This document shows positions 15,854 through 23,949 of a DNA stretch of 45,622 nucleotides, in pieces. The stretch comes from Deltaproteobacteria bacterium (GTDB taxonomy: Bacteria > Desulfobacterota > Desulfobacteria > Desulfobacterales > JAUWMJ01). The notes beneath the pieces were generated by a model. It was not told the origin of the DNA. It saw only the letters and a list, made by a program, of their open reading frames with translations, and ran no database searches. Positions within the stretch are counted from its first letter, which is position 1, and each line of letters opens with the position of its first letter. The DNA lies in contig DAOWEJ010000048.1 in assembly GCA_030638575.1 (NCBI GenBank), forward strand, positions 1-45,622, written 5' to 3'. A program made the position numbers and the translations under genes.

Positions 15854-16644
15854 TTCTTTGCATCACTGTCATGGCCTTCTGCGCTGCATACACGGCACGC
15901 CTGAGTCGAAACCTTCCTTCCGGTAACTTGAGTAAGTTCTGCAGTGACAATACCTGTAGGCACAGCGATGATTGCAAAGCCTATAACCATGATAACGGCT
16001 GCTAGTGCCTGCCCGAAACCGGTTTTAGGCGATATATCACCATAGCCTACTGTAGTAAGTGTTACAATAGCCCAGTAAATACTTCGAGGGATAGATGTAA
16101 AACCATTTTCTTCTCCTTCAATAATATACATCATTGACCCGAAAATTATTACTAAAGTAAAAACAGTAAACAGAAATATAACGATCTTTATGCGGCTTGC
16201 GCGCAGAGCCTGCATGAGCAACCTTGCCTCGACAAGATACTGAACCAACTTGAAAACCCTAAAAATACGAAGAACACGAAGAATCCTGATAACAAGCAGG
16301 TATTGGCTCCCTGGAAGAAAAATACTAATATAGGTTGGTAGTATTGCAAGAAGATCAATTATTCCAAAAAAGCTGATTGCATACTTAAAAGGTCGGCCCA
16401 CGCTGTATAAGCGAAGAAAATACTCTATCGTGAAAAGAAAAGTAAAAAACCATTCGCTGAGATATAAAAAGTAACCACATGAATTTCTAATCGTGCTCAC
16501 GCTGTCAAGCATTACTATAATCACGCTCAGCACAATACATGCGATTAAAAATACGTCAAAAAACTTACCCGCTGGAGTGTCGGCCTCAAAAATAAACTCA
16601 TTAAGCCTTTCACGATATTTGCCTAAAGATCTATTTTCAATCAT
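15826..16644 (-). CDS. Voltage-gated potassium channel with C-terminal zinc ribbon
   Basis: This 272-aa protein shows six hydrophobic segments. S4 (about residues 119-133, VIRILRVLRIFRVFK) has Arg at every third position, as in a voltage sensor. The pore helix/filter reads TLTTVGYGDISP (TVGYGD, residues 198-203), a canonical K+ selectivity filter. After S6 there is a short cytoplasmic tail with Cys250, Cys253, Cys265 and Cys268 (CRVC ... CKYC), a small rubredoxin-like zinc ribbon and an unusual addition for a bacterial Kv channel. The next gene upstream also encodes a zinc-ribbon membrane protein. The tail overlaps the start of the MBL-fold gene. Confidence 0.9.
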   Translation of the reverse strand: MIENRSLGKYRERLNEFIFEADTPAGKFFDVFLIACIVLSVIIVMLDSVSTIRNSCGYFLYLSEWFFTFLFTIEYFLRLYSVGRPFKYAISFFGIIDLLAILPTYISIFLPGSQYLLVIRILRVLRIFRVFKLVQYLVEARLLMQALRASRIKIVIFLFTVFTLVIIFGSMMYIIEGEENGFTSIPRSIYWAIVTLTTVGYGDISPKTGFGQALAAVIMVIGFAIIAVPTGIVTAELTQVTGRKVSTQACRVCSAEGHDSDAKNCKYCGAKL

Positions 16645-16708
16645 ATAAAAAATAAAAGTGATCGGTTGTTTTTATTCTTTTTAAGCCTGGTTTAAGCGAT
16701 CTAAATTT

Positions 16709-17320
16709 TCACAACTTTTCAAAATGCTCCTGTATTATATAGCCCACATCTCCTTCGCATACTCCTTGCAATACTTTTATTTTATAATAATTTTCCACCT
16801 TTTTTATAACTTTAACCCTTGTACCATTTTTCATAACACAAATTATTTCTTCTTCCTGGGAATCGGTTGATTCTCCTTCAACTGCATGGACCGGACTTTT
16901 AATTAAATCAATAGTGTCAAAAAGCAAATCGGTTTCCGCCTTCTCGCCCAAAATATTATACCAGGAAACAATTCCTGTTTTTCCGACAGTTCTACTTTTG
17001 ACACAAAAAATAATACAGGAAAGAACAAATAATAAAAAAACCACGGCTATTATGAATACATAATTTTTTCTAACAAAATCATCCAAATATTCATATGGAG
17101 TTTTTTGCTCAACATATTGCTCTTCTTCTATGGGCAATTCTCCTAAGGGCACTTCTATCTGTCGCTGCTCCTCTTCCTTTTCCTCTTCTTCGTGGGCCGG
17201 CTCCTCCTCAGCTTCTTTTTTTGCCATCAAATTATAGTATTTTTCATAAATTATTCCGCATTGGGGACACTCTATTCCCCCTTCATAATCTTCGAATCCA
17301 CACTTCGGACATTCTTTCAT
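16709..17320 (-). CDS. Membrane protein with N-terminal zinc ribbon and SH3-like C-terminus, function unknown
   Basis: I do not recognise a named family for this 203-aa protein. Visible parts are a zinc ribbon with Cys4, Cys7, Cys18 and Cys21, a highly acidic low-complexity stretch (about 35-70, rich in Glu), one transmembrane helix (about 86-107), and a C-terminal region resembling a bacterial SH3 domain (GTRVKVIKKVENYYKIKV ... GDVGYI). The ribbon would be cytoplasmic and the SH3-like part exported. It is followed 64 bp downstream by the K+ channel gene, which also has a zinc ribbon; co-function is a guess. Confidence 0.7.
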   Translation of the reverse strand: MKECPKCGFEDYEGGIECPQCGIIYEKYYNLMAKKEAEEEPAHEEEEKEEEQRQIEVPLGELPIEEEQYVEQKTPYEYLDDFVRKNYVFIIAVVFLLFVLSCIIFCVKSRTVGKTGIVSWYNILGEKAETDLLFDTIDLIKSPVHAVEGESTDSQEEEIICVMKNGTRVKVIKKVENYYKIKVLQGVCEGDVGYIIQEHFEKL

Positions 17321-17357
17321 AATTATAAATCCTTTCCGGGCCGGCCAAAAAATAAAG

Positions 17358-17786
17358 TCAGCAGCCTCTCACCCAATTCGATCCGTCCCATTGTTTCCCA
17401 TGTTTTTTTTGCATTACAAAGGCAAGCCAGACCTGTTCCATTGACGGAAACAGTTCCCCAGGCTGTCCGGAAAGCCTTTCGTATGGTCTTTTCGTCCAGT
17501 CAAAAAAATCTTGGGTAACACTTTCATAACGACGCCCTATTTCCTGAGCCATTTCAATAAGCTGGTTTAGACGGGGAAGCCATATGTATTTTGATAAACG
17601 TATAATCCCTTTTTTGATGTTTATGGCAAAGCCTCTTTTTATTTTTTGCCCTTTTTGATTATCTGATATCCAGCATTCTATCCTGCCGTTTTCAAAAACG
17701 AAAAAATCTCCGTATTCTTGCTTCCATTGATTCTGTATCTCTCTTGCAGCTTTGCACATTTCTATATATTTAGAGCTTTTGTCCAT
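17358..17786 (-). CDS. Conserved-looking hypothetical protein, 142 aa
   Basis: No family is recognised. It is a soluble, basic protein with no signal or membrane segment. It is rich in aromatic residues (IWLPRLNQLIEMAQEIGRR, FFDWTKRPYERL) and ends HGKQWDGSNWVRGC. It sits upstream of the zinc-ribbon membrane protein on the same strand with a 37-bp gap, so it may share a transcript. Codon use looks like that of its neighbours. An ATG start is present; the RBS is weak. Confidence 0.6.
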   Translation of the reverse strand: MDKSSKYIEMCKAAREIQNQWKQEYGDFFVFENGRIECWISDNQKGQKIKRGFAINIKKGIIRLSKYIWLPRLNQLIEMAQEIGRRYESVTQDFFDWTKRPYERLSGQPGELFPSMEQVWLAFVMQKKHGKQWDGSNWVRGC

Positions 17787-17860
17787 ATTCTTTTTTCTAA
17801 AGCAAAAATGGACTTTTCACTAAACCGACAATTTATTGAGTCCTATTTTCCTTGTTTTAA

Positions 17861-17964
17861 TTTAGCCCTTTGAAAAATAGACTCAAAGGAGCATTCAGGT
17901 GTTCAGGCACTCAGACGTCTGAGTGACTGATTATCGGAATGCGTCTTTTTAAAACGTTAAAATG
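17861..17964. repeat. Repeat family E, copy E1, with an 18-bp perfect palindrome
   Basis: The left part (TTTAGCCCTTTGAAAAA ... GAGCATTCAGGTG) and right part (GGAATGCGTCTTTTTAAAAC) resemble the two ends of the larger repeat at 32272-32703. CACTCAGACGTCTGAGTG at 17908-17925 is a perfect palindrome in the centre. Non-coding; it sits between two minus-strand genes and could also be read as a transcript hairpin. Confidence 0.55.
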
Positions 17965-17982
17965 ATATAACGATGCCAAATT

Positions 17983-18558
17983 TCACGGAAGAGAGATTCC
18001 TTCTTTTTTTAATCTCACCTTTATCCAGTTATATAAAGACGGGCTAATATTGCGTATCCACTCCTGATAGGCCAAACTGCTCTCTTTCATCAAAGAAGTT
18101 TGGGTAGAATTTATCTTTTTCCCCAATGGACTTTCATAAAACAAAAGCCAGTCTTTAATCTCCTGGTGAGTAAAGTGATTGTCGTAAACAGAAATGATAT
18201 AATCGAGTAGGCCGCCTGGTTCCTGGATGTTCTTTTCTATTTCAGTAAACAATTCCTGCCTGAGTTTTTCAACAGTCTGTTTCGATAAGTCCGTACCCAA
18301 CCTTCGTATAAGTAGAGTCATTTGATTATCAAATTGAGCCGCTGGAAGCCGTAAGAGACTTTCAATATTGCCTGAAATTTTAATAAGTTTTTTAATATCG
18401 GATTTCTTTTGTGCGGCGGTAGTATTCGATATTACAATATTGCTGCCGGGAAGATCGGTTCCGGTCTTTTTTTTATGCGCAGCAGAACACCCAATCCAAC
18501 AACTTGCGGTAAATATCACAATAAAAAAAAGAATAACCGGTGAACAGTGTTTTTCCAT
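17983..18558 (-). CDS. DUF2059-family lipoprotein
   Basis: The start is placed at ATG 18558 (MEKHCSPVILFFIVIFTASC). The longer frame to 18591 only adds residues encoded by the mobile repeat upstream. A signal peptide is followed by a cysteine-containing region (ASCWIGCSAAHKK) suitable for lipid attachment. The C-terminal 100 residues match DUF2059 (GGLLDYIISVYDNHFTHQEI, DWLLFYESPLGKKI, YQEWIRNISPSLYNWI). Function of the domain is unknown; members are usually periplasmic. The promoter region has been replaced or separated by repeat C1 starting 13 bp upstream. Confidence 0.78.
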   Translation of the reverse strand: MEKHCSPVILFFIVIFTASCWIGCSAAHKKKTGTDLPGSNIVISNTTAAQKKSDIKKLIKISGNIESLLRLPAAQFDNQMTLLIRRLGTDLSKQTVEKLRQELFTEIEKNIQEPGGLLDYIISVYDNHFTHQEIKDWLLFYESPLGKKINSTQTSLMKESSLAYQEWIRNISPSLYNWIKVRLKKEGISLP

Positions 18559-18570
18559 ACATTTCCCTTT

Positions 18571-18712
18571 GAGACCTTTGCAAAACGCCACTTTTTGCCC
18601 AATTTCTGCGTCAGTCTCAAATTTTAATCCTCGAAATACTCAATGTATTCCTGTGGTTAAAATTTTCGCCTTCCTTGAACTTGAACAAAAATTAACGTTT
18701 TTCAAAGGTCTC
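18571..18712. mobile_element. MITE family C, copy C1 (142 bp, TSD CCTTT)
   Basis: Ends are GAGACCTTTGCAAAA and, inverted, TTTTTCAAAGGTCTC. Perfect 5-bp direct repeats CCTTT flank it (18566-18570 and 18713-18717), which shows it moved as a discrete unit. It has no transposase. Internal marks shared by the family are TTTCTGCGTCAG and CGCCTTCCTTGAACT. Confidence 0.92.
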
Positions 18713-18780
18713 CCTTTATTTTATGTTTTAACTTTGAGTTTTCTTTGCACCGGCCTTTTTCCTTTACTATAACTAATTTT

Positions 18781-19118
18781 GATGCTTTCGTAAAAAGTCT
18801 TTGAATAAGCGCCGGATGGCTAAGTAAAAAGGCTCATATACAAGGCGTAGTGGTTTTCAGGGACGAGATAGAATGAGACCTTTGAAAAACGTCCCCTTTC
18901 GAAGTCTGCGCTTATCTGGCAAATTTATGCATTGGACTCAATTTTTGGCACTTTAGTGAAGCTTTAGCGCTATCCTCAATCCGCCTCAGGCGGACCACCA
19001 GTTAAAAATTTCGTCCGCCTTGAACTATGCCAAAATTGAACATTTTTCAAAGGTCTCAGAATATCGATGTCCTGAAAACCGCTACAACGCAGTAGATGAT
19101 ACTTTTTACGACGCCATC
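18781..19118. mobile_element. Repeat family B, copy B3, interrupted by a family C element
   Basis: The left end GATGCTTTCGTAAAAAGTCT and right end ACTTTTTACGACGCCATC are terminal inverted repeats. The sequence matches B5 (39516-39677) on both sides of the insertion at 18875-19057, for example GAATAAGCGCCGGATGGC and CGCTACAACGCAGTAGATGA. Without the insert it is about 150 bp. Together with C1 it fills most of the 18592-19275 gap, which holds no gene; an apparent 77-aa ORF at 19020-19253 crosses repeat sequence. Confidence 0.88.
18875..19057. mobile_element. MITE family C, copy C2 (183 bp, nested in B3, TSD AGAAT)
   Basis: Ends GAGACCTTTGAAAAA and TTTTTCAAAGGTCTC. The 5-bp repeats AGAAT at 18870-18874 and 19058-19062 mark the insertion into repeat B3. 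It belongs to the longer subtype shared with C7 (segment TCGAAGTCTGCGCTTATCTG, and GGCACTTTAGTGAAGCTTTA) and contains the palindrome TCCGCCTCAGGCGGA at 18980-18994. Confidence 0.92.
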
Positions 19119-19275
19119 AATTATAGTAACAAACAAATGTGTTATCAAGAAAAAATATATTATAAGAATATTGGCGACTTTCCCATACTACAAAAGCTGA
19201 AACCTCTTGAAGTCAGATCTACTTTTGGATATTATACTATTTTAAGTCGTTAACAGTAGAAATTAAGGAGAATAA

Positions 19276-20577
19276 ATGTCCCACATGAAAGAGCTGGTGA
19301 AGCTAATGAAAGAACTTAACGACCAGCTCGCTTATTGCATGAGATGCGGCACATGCCAGTCTGTTTGCCCGCTTTTTGCCCAAACCGGCCATGAAGCTGA
19401 TGTAGCCCGCGGCAAACTGGCCCTTTTAGACGGGCTCGTGCAAGAAATGTTTAAAAATCCTAAAGGTGTTTACGAACGTCTTAACAGGTGCCTGCTTTGC
19501 GGATCCTGCGCAGCCAACTGCCCGAGTGGCGTAAAAGTGCTGGACATTTTTATAAAAGCTCGTGCGATATTAACTGGTTACATGGGATTGCCTTGGGCAA
19601 AAAGATTTATTTTAAGAGGAATGCTGTCCCACCCCGAAGCATTTGACCGTTTTGCTCAATGGGCTTTGATTTTTCAAAAGCTTTTTGCCAGGCCGGTTAA
19701 TGATAAATTGGGCACTTCATGTGCTCGTTTTGGTTCTTCCCTCCTGTCAGGGCGGCATTTTATCCCACTTGCACCTGAGCCGTTTCATCGTCGCATTCCG
19801 TCTTTAAATACTAAAGCCGGTTCTTCCGAAATTAAGGTCGCCTTTTTCGTAGGGTGCCTGATCGATAAAATTTTTCCAAATATAGCCCAGGCAACTTTAG
19901 ATGTTTTGAGCTATCACGGAGTAGGGGTTTTCCTTCCTGAAAACCAAGGATGTTGTGGCATTCCAGCCATATCCTCAGGGGATACGATGACATTCAACCG
20001 GCTCGTTCGTTACAATCTGGACCAATTTGATTCTTCAGACTTTGATTACCTCATAACATCCTGTGCTACATGTACATCGACTATCAAAAAAATCTGGCCT
20101 ATGATGGTTCAGCATGACTATGGAGATATTAAAACTCGAGTTGAAAATATTGCTCAAAAGACTTTGGATATTAATCACTTTCTGGTATCAAAAATCGGTT
20201 TGAAAACAGATACTATAAAAAAACCTGAAAATATCAAACTTGTAACTTATCATGATCCCTGCCATCTTAAAAAATCCCTGGGAGTGTCATCAGAACCAAG
20301 AGCTCTCATCAAAGCAAACGGTCACTATCGTTTGCAGGAAATGCCTGATGCCGATGCATGCTGCGGAATGGGGGGAAGCTTTAATCTGCAATACTATAAA
20401 ATTTCGTCTGACATAGGAAAACTAAAACTGGAAAGCATTAAAACTTCAGGATGTTCTATTGTTGCAACAGGATGCCCTGCCTGTATGATTCAGATAGCTG
20501 ATATGATTTCACAGTCAGGGGATAGTATTACTGTTAAACATCCTGTTGAAATCTATGCTGACTCTTTAAAAGATTAA
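19276..20577 (+). CDS. GlcF/LutA-type (Fe-S)-binding oxidoreductase subunit
   Basis: This 433-aa protein has two N-terminal [4Fe-4S] motifs, CMRCGTCQSVCP (Cys21/24/27/31) and CLLCGSCAANCPSG. Two CCG domains follow: the first around FFVGCLIDKIFPNIA and GCCGIPA, the second around YHDPCHLKKSLG, ACCGMGGSF and GCPACMIQI. This layout is that of the glycolate oxidase iron-sulfur subunit and related lactate/2-hydroxyacid dehydrogenase partners. No FAD (GlcD-type) gene is adjacent, so the partner must be elsewhere. The RBS AAGGAG precedes ATG. Upstream DNA is repeat-filled (B3, C2), so its promoter would have to lie in 19119-19270. Confidence 0.85.
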   Translation: MSHMKELVKLMKELNDQLAYCMRCGTCQSVCPLFAQTGHEADVARGKLALLDGLVQEMFKNPKGVYERLNRCLLCGSCAANCPSGVKVLDIFIKARAILTGYMGLPWAKRFILRGMLSHPEAFDRFAQWALIFQKLFARPVNDKLGTSCARFGSSLLSGRHFIPLAPEPFHRRIPSLNTKAGSSEIKVAFFVGCLIDKIFPNIAQATLDVLSYHGVGVFLPENQGCCGIPAISSGDTMTFNRLVRYNLDQFDSSDFDYLITSCATCTSTIKKIWPMMVQHDYGDIKTRVENIAQKTLDINHFLVSKIGLKTDTIKKPENIKLVTYHDPCHLKKSLGVSSEPRALIKANGHYRLQEMPDADACCGMGGSFNLQYYKISSDIGKLKLESIKTSGCSIVATGCPACMIQIADMISQSGDSITVKHPVEIYADSLKD

Positions 20578-20638
20578 TATAATTTTTGATTTGAAACGCC
20601 AAATCAGTTATATTGAAAATATCAGCAAATTCAATATT

Positions 20639-20787
20639 GATGGCGTCGTAAAAAGTCCCATCTACTGCGTTGTAGCGGTTTTTCAGGCACTCGGCATACT
20701 ACATGTATTGCCTCGTCCCTGAAAAACCACTATGCCTTGTATATAGAACTTTTTACTTAGCTATCGGCGTTACTTTTTACAAAACGT
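20639..20787. mobile_element. Repeat family B, copy B2
   Basis: It starts GATGGCGTCGTAAAAAGTCC and ends near ACTTTTTACAAAACG, with the shared interior TACTGCGTTGTAGCGGTTTT and its mirrored counterpart CCTGAAAAACCACTATGCC. It takes up half of the 20578-20900 gap. The remainder (20788-20900) has a weak inverted repeat of TTTAGGTTTTAAGTA and CCTAAAACCTGAT and no gene. Confidence 0.85.
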
Positions 20788-20900
20788 TTTAAATTTTAGG
20801 ATTTAGGTTTTAAGTATCTGATAAGACAGATATATTTTTAACCTACCACTTAATACCTAAAACCTGATGAATTCGCAAAAACTGTTTGGAAAAATCTTCA

Positions 20901-23123
20901 ATGAAATTTTTTATAAAAGTTTTTCTCCTTGTGTTGATAATTATTGTAATATCAACATTGAAAATTGATGAACTTAAATCGATCATTTATCGTCTATCTG
21001 TAACCTACAATATAGATTTCAATTTGATACTGGCTGCCCTTGCTCTGGCAGGAGGCAGCGGAATCATCTTTGCCTTGATACGTGCCCTTAAATCATTAAA
21101 AAGAGCGGATAAAGGTATTATCGACGACGACCTTTTTCATGATGACGATGAGCTTCAAGTTGACAGAGAAAGCATAGCTGAATTTTTTTTAACAATTTAT
21201 AGAGCCCAGTTAGGAAAAGGCAGGGAAGTACCAGCAAAAATTATACCTTTAGATTCCCATGCTACTGTGCCGAATGTTACTTACGAATTGCGTATCGCAC
21301 ATAACGAGGACTGGGAATCAAGGCGCATGACAGTCGGCCCGGCCGGTGAAGAAAGCAGCAGAAGTAAGTGCTTTCATGTGATTTATAATGATCATCTGGT
21401 TGTAAAAATTCCGCCCTCCCCCATTAAAGATTTTAGATCCTATATTGAAAGTATTATATCCTATCAGCGAATTGTAAAGAAACTGTCGCCAAGAGAATGT
21501 ATCGTGCCCGGTGTTTCAGTTATATTGAAAATGCTGTATCCTTTTCCTGATGAAAGCTCATTGTCTTCAACCAAAATAGAAGATAAATATATCAGATGGC
21601 TGCACAAATGGCCATCGTTTCATGAATATCTCAAGATAGGTCCGACCTTTGTCTTCGTAATGGATCTATCTAAATATTTCTTTTTAAGTAATATAATAAA
21701 AGATGTTCATGATATAAAAAAGAGGCTGTATAAAGAAATAGTCGGAAACCCTGATGTTATATTCGACAGCCACGGCTTTGAAGGAAGGTATGGATTTGAA
21801 AATGATGTTTTTTGTGACAAGATTAGAGACGTTTATTTAAAATACGAAAAGGCGCTTAAACGCCTGGTGAAAAATTCACGCATATCAAGCCCCATTCCGA
21901 TCATTACCATTCAAAGGTGGTTTTTAATTCATATCGCACAAAGAGGAGTGGAAAAGAAAGAAAAAAACTTACCTCCCGAATTTATTGATGCATTGAACAG
22001 ACTGATAAAAAAAACATTAGGGGAGAACCAGGAAGCTATCAGGGCATACCGCGATACTATTAAAAGATGCATTCAGAAAGTTACCGTTAAACAAAATAAG
22101 ACTCAAATGGGTGGGATTATAACAAACATTATAGATTTACTTGCATGGCTCAGGGAAAAAAGGATAGCCATGCGTGACCTTAAACCTGAAAACCTGCTTG
22201 TTGCCGGAGATCTGGCAAAATATCCCGCTTTTTTAAATTCTCCGTCAAGCTATACAATAGGCCTTATAGATGTAGAAACAGCCATTGATTATGAAACCTC
22301 AAAGGGTAAAAGTGTTCCTCAACCCATGCTGGGTGGAACACCTTCTTATGCAACACCATCCCATTTATTTTTAAATGATTTGCTTAGTAATGTATATCCG
22401 GATTTATCCCGTATTTTATACCTCCAGGACTGGTATTCAACCATAGAAATCATTTACGAAATAATTCTAGGGCAACGCCTGTTTGAAGAAACCGGAAAAT
22501 TAATGCTCGTAATAAAGAATATAATGCTAAAACCCGACAAGGAAGAAAACCATGAATATGAGATATATAAAAAAGCCAGCCAGATGTACTGGCACAGTGC
22601 CAAGACTGAATTTACATCAAAAACAAATAGTAAAGGAGAAATGCTCAAGTCAGTAAATGTTACTATCCCAAAAAATGCTGCAGAAATGTTCAAAAATGAT
22701 CTTCTCAAGGAAAAGCAATATATCACGCAGAAGATAAAAGACTTTGTAAAGGCACAGGCAGTTTTTTTAGATGATAAAACCTGTCAAGGCTTGATAAGCG
22801 CTTCATACAAAGATATCAGCCGGCTTAAAACAAGGTGGGAAAATGGTAAAAATATTCCTGGGGAACATCGCAAGGAGAAAACAAAACTCATAGGGCTGCT
22901 GCATGAACTGGGGCGGCTTAAATCAAGAGCGGAAAAACAAGCCTTGGCCTTCAGCCGTTTAAATCGACCAAAGCCGGTAATGTCCGCTTATGAATTGATG
23001 GAACTTCTCTTTGGTATTGTTTTTAACTCTATGTACCTTGAAAAATGGGGGGATCTTTCAGGTGTTTATATATTAAATTCCGGTACGTTATCGAATGAAA
23101 GCCTGTTTGAAGCTACGGTTTAG
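20901..23123 (+). CDS. Large membrane-anchored protein-kinase-like protein
   Basis: ATG 20901 is chosen because GGAAA precedes it; the frame extends to TTG 20886. The 740-aa protein has two N-terminal hydrophobic segments (FFIKVFLLVLIIIVIST and LILAALALAGGSGIIFALI), then a divergent protein kinase domain. Landmarks are VVKIPPSP (candidate ATP lysine), MRDLKPENLL with Asp426 as catalytic base, IDVETAIDY in place of the DFG loop (Asp about 457), and GGTPSYATPSHL as activation segment. About 250 residues lie between lysine and catalytic loop, far more than in ordinary kinases, so there is a large insert. The C-terminal 200 residues are helical and lysine-rich. Upstream DNA is repeat B2; it appears monocistronic. 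Kinase activity is plausible but unproven. Confidence 0.75.
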   Translation: MKFFIKVFLLVLIIIVISTLKIDELKSIIYRLSVTYNIDFNLILAALALAGGSGIIFALIRALKSLKRADKGIIDDDLFHDDDELQVDRESIAEFFLTIYRAQLGKGREVPAKIIPLDSHATVPNVTYELRIAHNEDWESRRMTVGPAGEESSRSKCFHVIYNDHLVVKIPPSPIKDFRSYIESIISYQRIVKKLSPRECIVPGVSVILKMLYPFPDESSLSSTKIEDKYIRWLHKWPSFHEYLKIGPTFVFVMDLSKYFFLSNIIKDVHDIKKRLYKEIVGNPDVIFDSHGFEGRYGFENDVFCDKIRDVYLKYEKALKRLVKNSRISSPIPIITIQRWFLIHIAQRGVEKKEKNLPPEFIDALNRLIKKTLGENQEAIRAYRDTIKRCIQKVTVKQNKTQMGGIITNIIDLLAWLREKRIAMRDLKPENLLVAGDLAKYPAFLNSPSSYTIGLIDVETAIDYETSKGKSVPQPMLGGTPSYATPSHLFLNDLLSNVYPDLSRILYLQDWYSTIEIIYEIILGQRLFEETGKLMLVIKNIMLKPDKEENHEYEIYKKASQMYWHSAKTEFTSKTNSKGEMLKSVNVTIPKNAAEMFKNDLLKEKQYITQKIKDFVKAQAVFLDDKTCQGLISASYKDISRLKTRWENGKNIPGEHRKEKTKLIGLLHELGRLKSRAEKQALAFSRLNRPKPVMSAYELMELLFGIVFNSMYLEKWGDLSGVYILNSGTLSNESLFEATV

Positions 23124-23195
23124 GACTCTGAAAACATTCTCAGAGCTTTGTTATAATTTAGGCGCTTGATTATGATATCTGTGCTTTTTATAGTT

Positions 23196-23393
23196 GGTGA
23201 ACTCGTAAAAAGTCCGGTTCAGACGGTTTCGTAAAAAGTTCAAATTCCCCCGCTAAAAAACAACGGGACAAAAAAGGCGTGTCCCGCTAAAGCGGGATAA
23301 TTATGAGGCGTACTTATCGTACGTTGAATGATTACGAAATGCAGCACAACGTCCCGCTGAACTGAAGCGGGAGACTTTTTACGAGACCGTCAT
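23196..23393. mobile_element. Repeat family A, copy A2
   Basis: It starts GGTGAACTCGTAAAAAGTCC and contains GACGGTTTCGTAAAAAGTTC. It ends ACTTTTTACGAGACCGTC-like just before the nitroreductase stop codon. Compared with A1 and A3 it has an extra G/C-palindrome-like insert (CCCCGCTAAAAAACAACGGG, about 23248) as well as TCCCGCTAAAGCGGGA at 23282-23297. It fills the 23124-23395 gap between convergent genes. Confidence 0.85.
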
Positions 23394-23395
23394 AG

Positions 23396-23935
23396 TTAGC
23401 TTCGATATAAGTTCCCATATGAATTCAAATAGATTTTATCATATTGCAGATCTTCTTTTGAATGCGACGCTTTTCTTTTTTCAGGATATCCGACGGCAAC
23501 GATAGATTCTACTTTCAGATTTGGCGGGATTTTTAATAAACCAGAGATATATGCCTGTGCTGTTTTTTCCTTGTCATGCATTCTTTCTCGAATCTGAATC
23601 CAGCAACTACCAAGCCCCACCGATTCCACAGCCAGTTGGATAAATATCGAAGCAATGGAAGCATCCTCAACCCACACATCAGATTTTGCAGGATCGGCAC
23701 AGACAACGATTCCTAAAGGTGCATATCTTAAAAAGGAAGAACCATGTTGTTTTGCTTTTGAAAGTTTTTCCAGTAAATTTATTTCCGTAACAAAGATAAA
23801 TTCCCACGGGTTAAATCCCCTTGATGATGGAGCCCGAAGGGCTGCTTCAATCAAAATATCTATTTTTTCAGTTTCTACAGGCATAGATAAATATCTTCTA
23901 ATACTTCTTCGATTCTGAATAAGGGATAAAAACAT
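23396..23935 (-). CDS. Nitroreductase-family flavoprotein
   Basis: This 179-aa protein has the family's N-terminal FMN loop (IQNRRSIRRYLSMPVE), RAPSSRGFNPWEFIFVT, DASIASIFIQLAVESVGLGS and the C-terminal VAVGYPEKRK. These place it with small NAD(P)H:FMN-dependent nitro/quinone-type reductases. The physiological substrate is unknown. Its TAA lies 2 bp from the end of repeat A2. The lipoprotein gene ends 14 bp upstream on the same strand, so the pair probably forms an operon. Confidence 0.85.
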   Translation of the reverse strand: MFLSLIQNRRSIRRYLSMPVETEKIDILIEAALRAPSSRGFNPWEFIFVTEINLLEKLSKAKQHGSSFLRYAPLGIVVCADPAKSDVWVEDASIASIFIQLAVESVGLGSCWIQIRERMHDKEKTAQAYISGLLKIPPNLKVESIVAVGYPEKRKASHSKEDLQYDKIYLNSYGNLYRS

Positions 23936-23949
23936 TAAAGTGCCTCCTT

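Noticed and set aside
18368-18772. 134-aa plus-strand ORF
   Set aside because: It is antisense to the DUF2059 lipoprotein and then crosses MITE C1; no family features.
19020-19253. 77-aa ORF upstream of the GlcF-like gene
   Set aside because: It spans the ends of C2 and B3; no RBS and no recognisable protein features.
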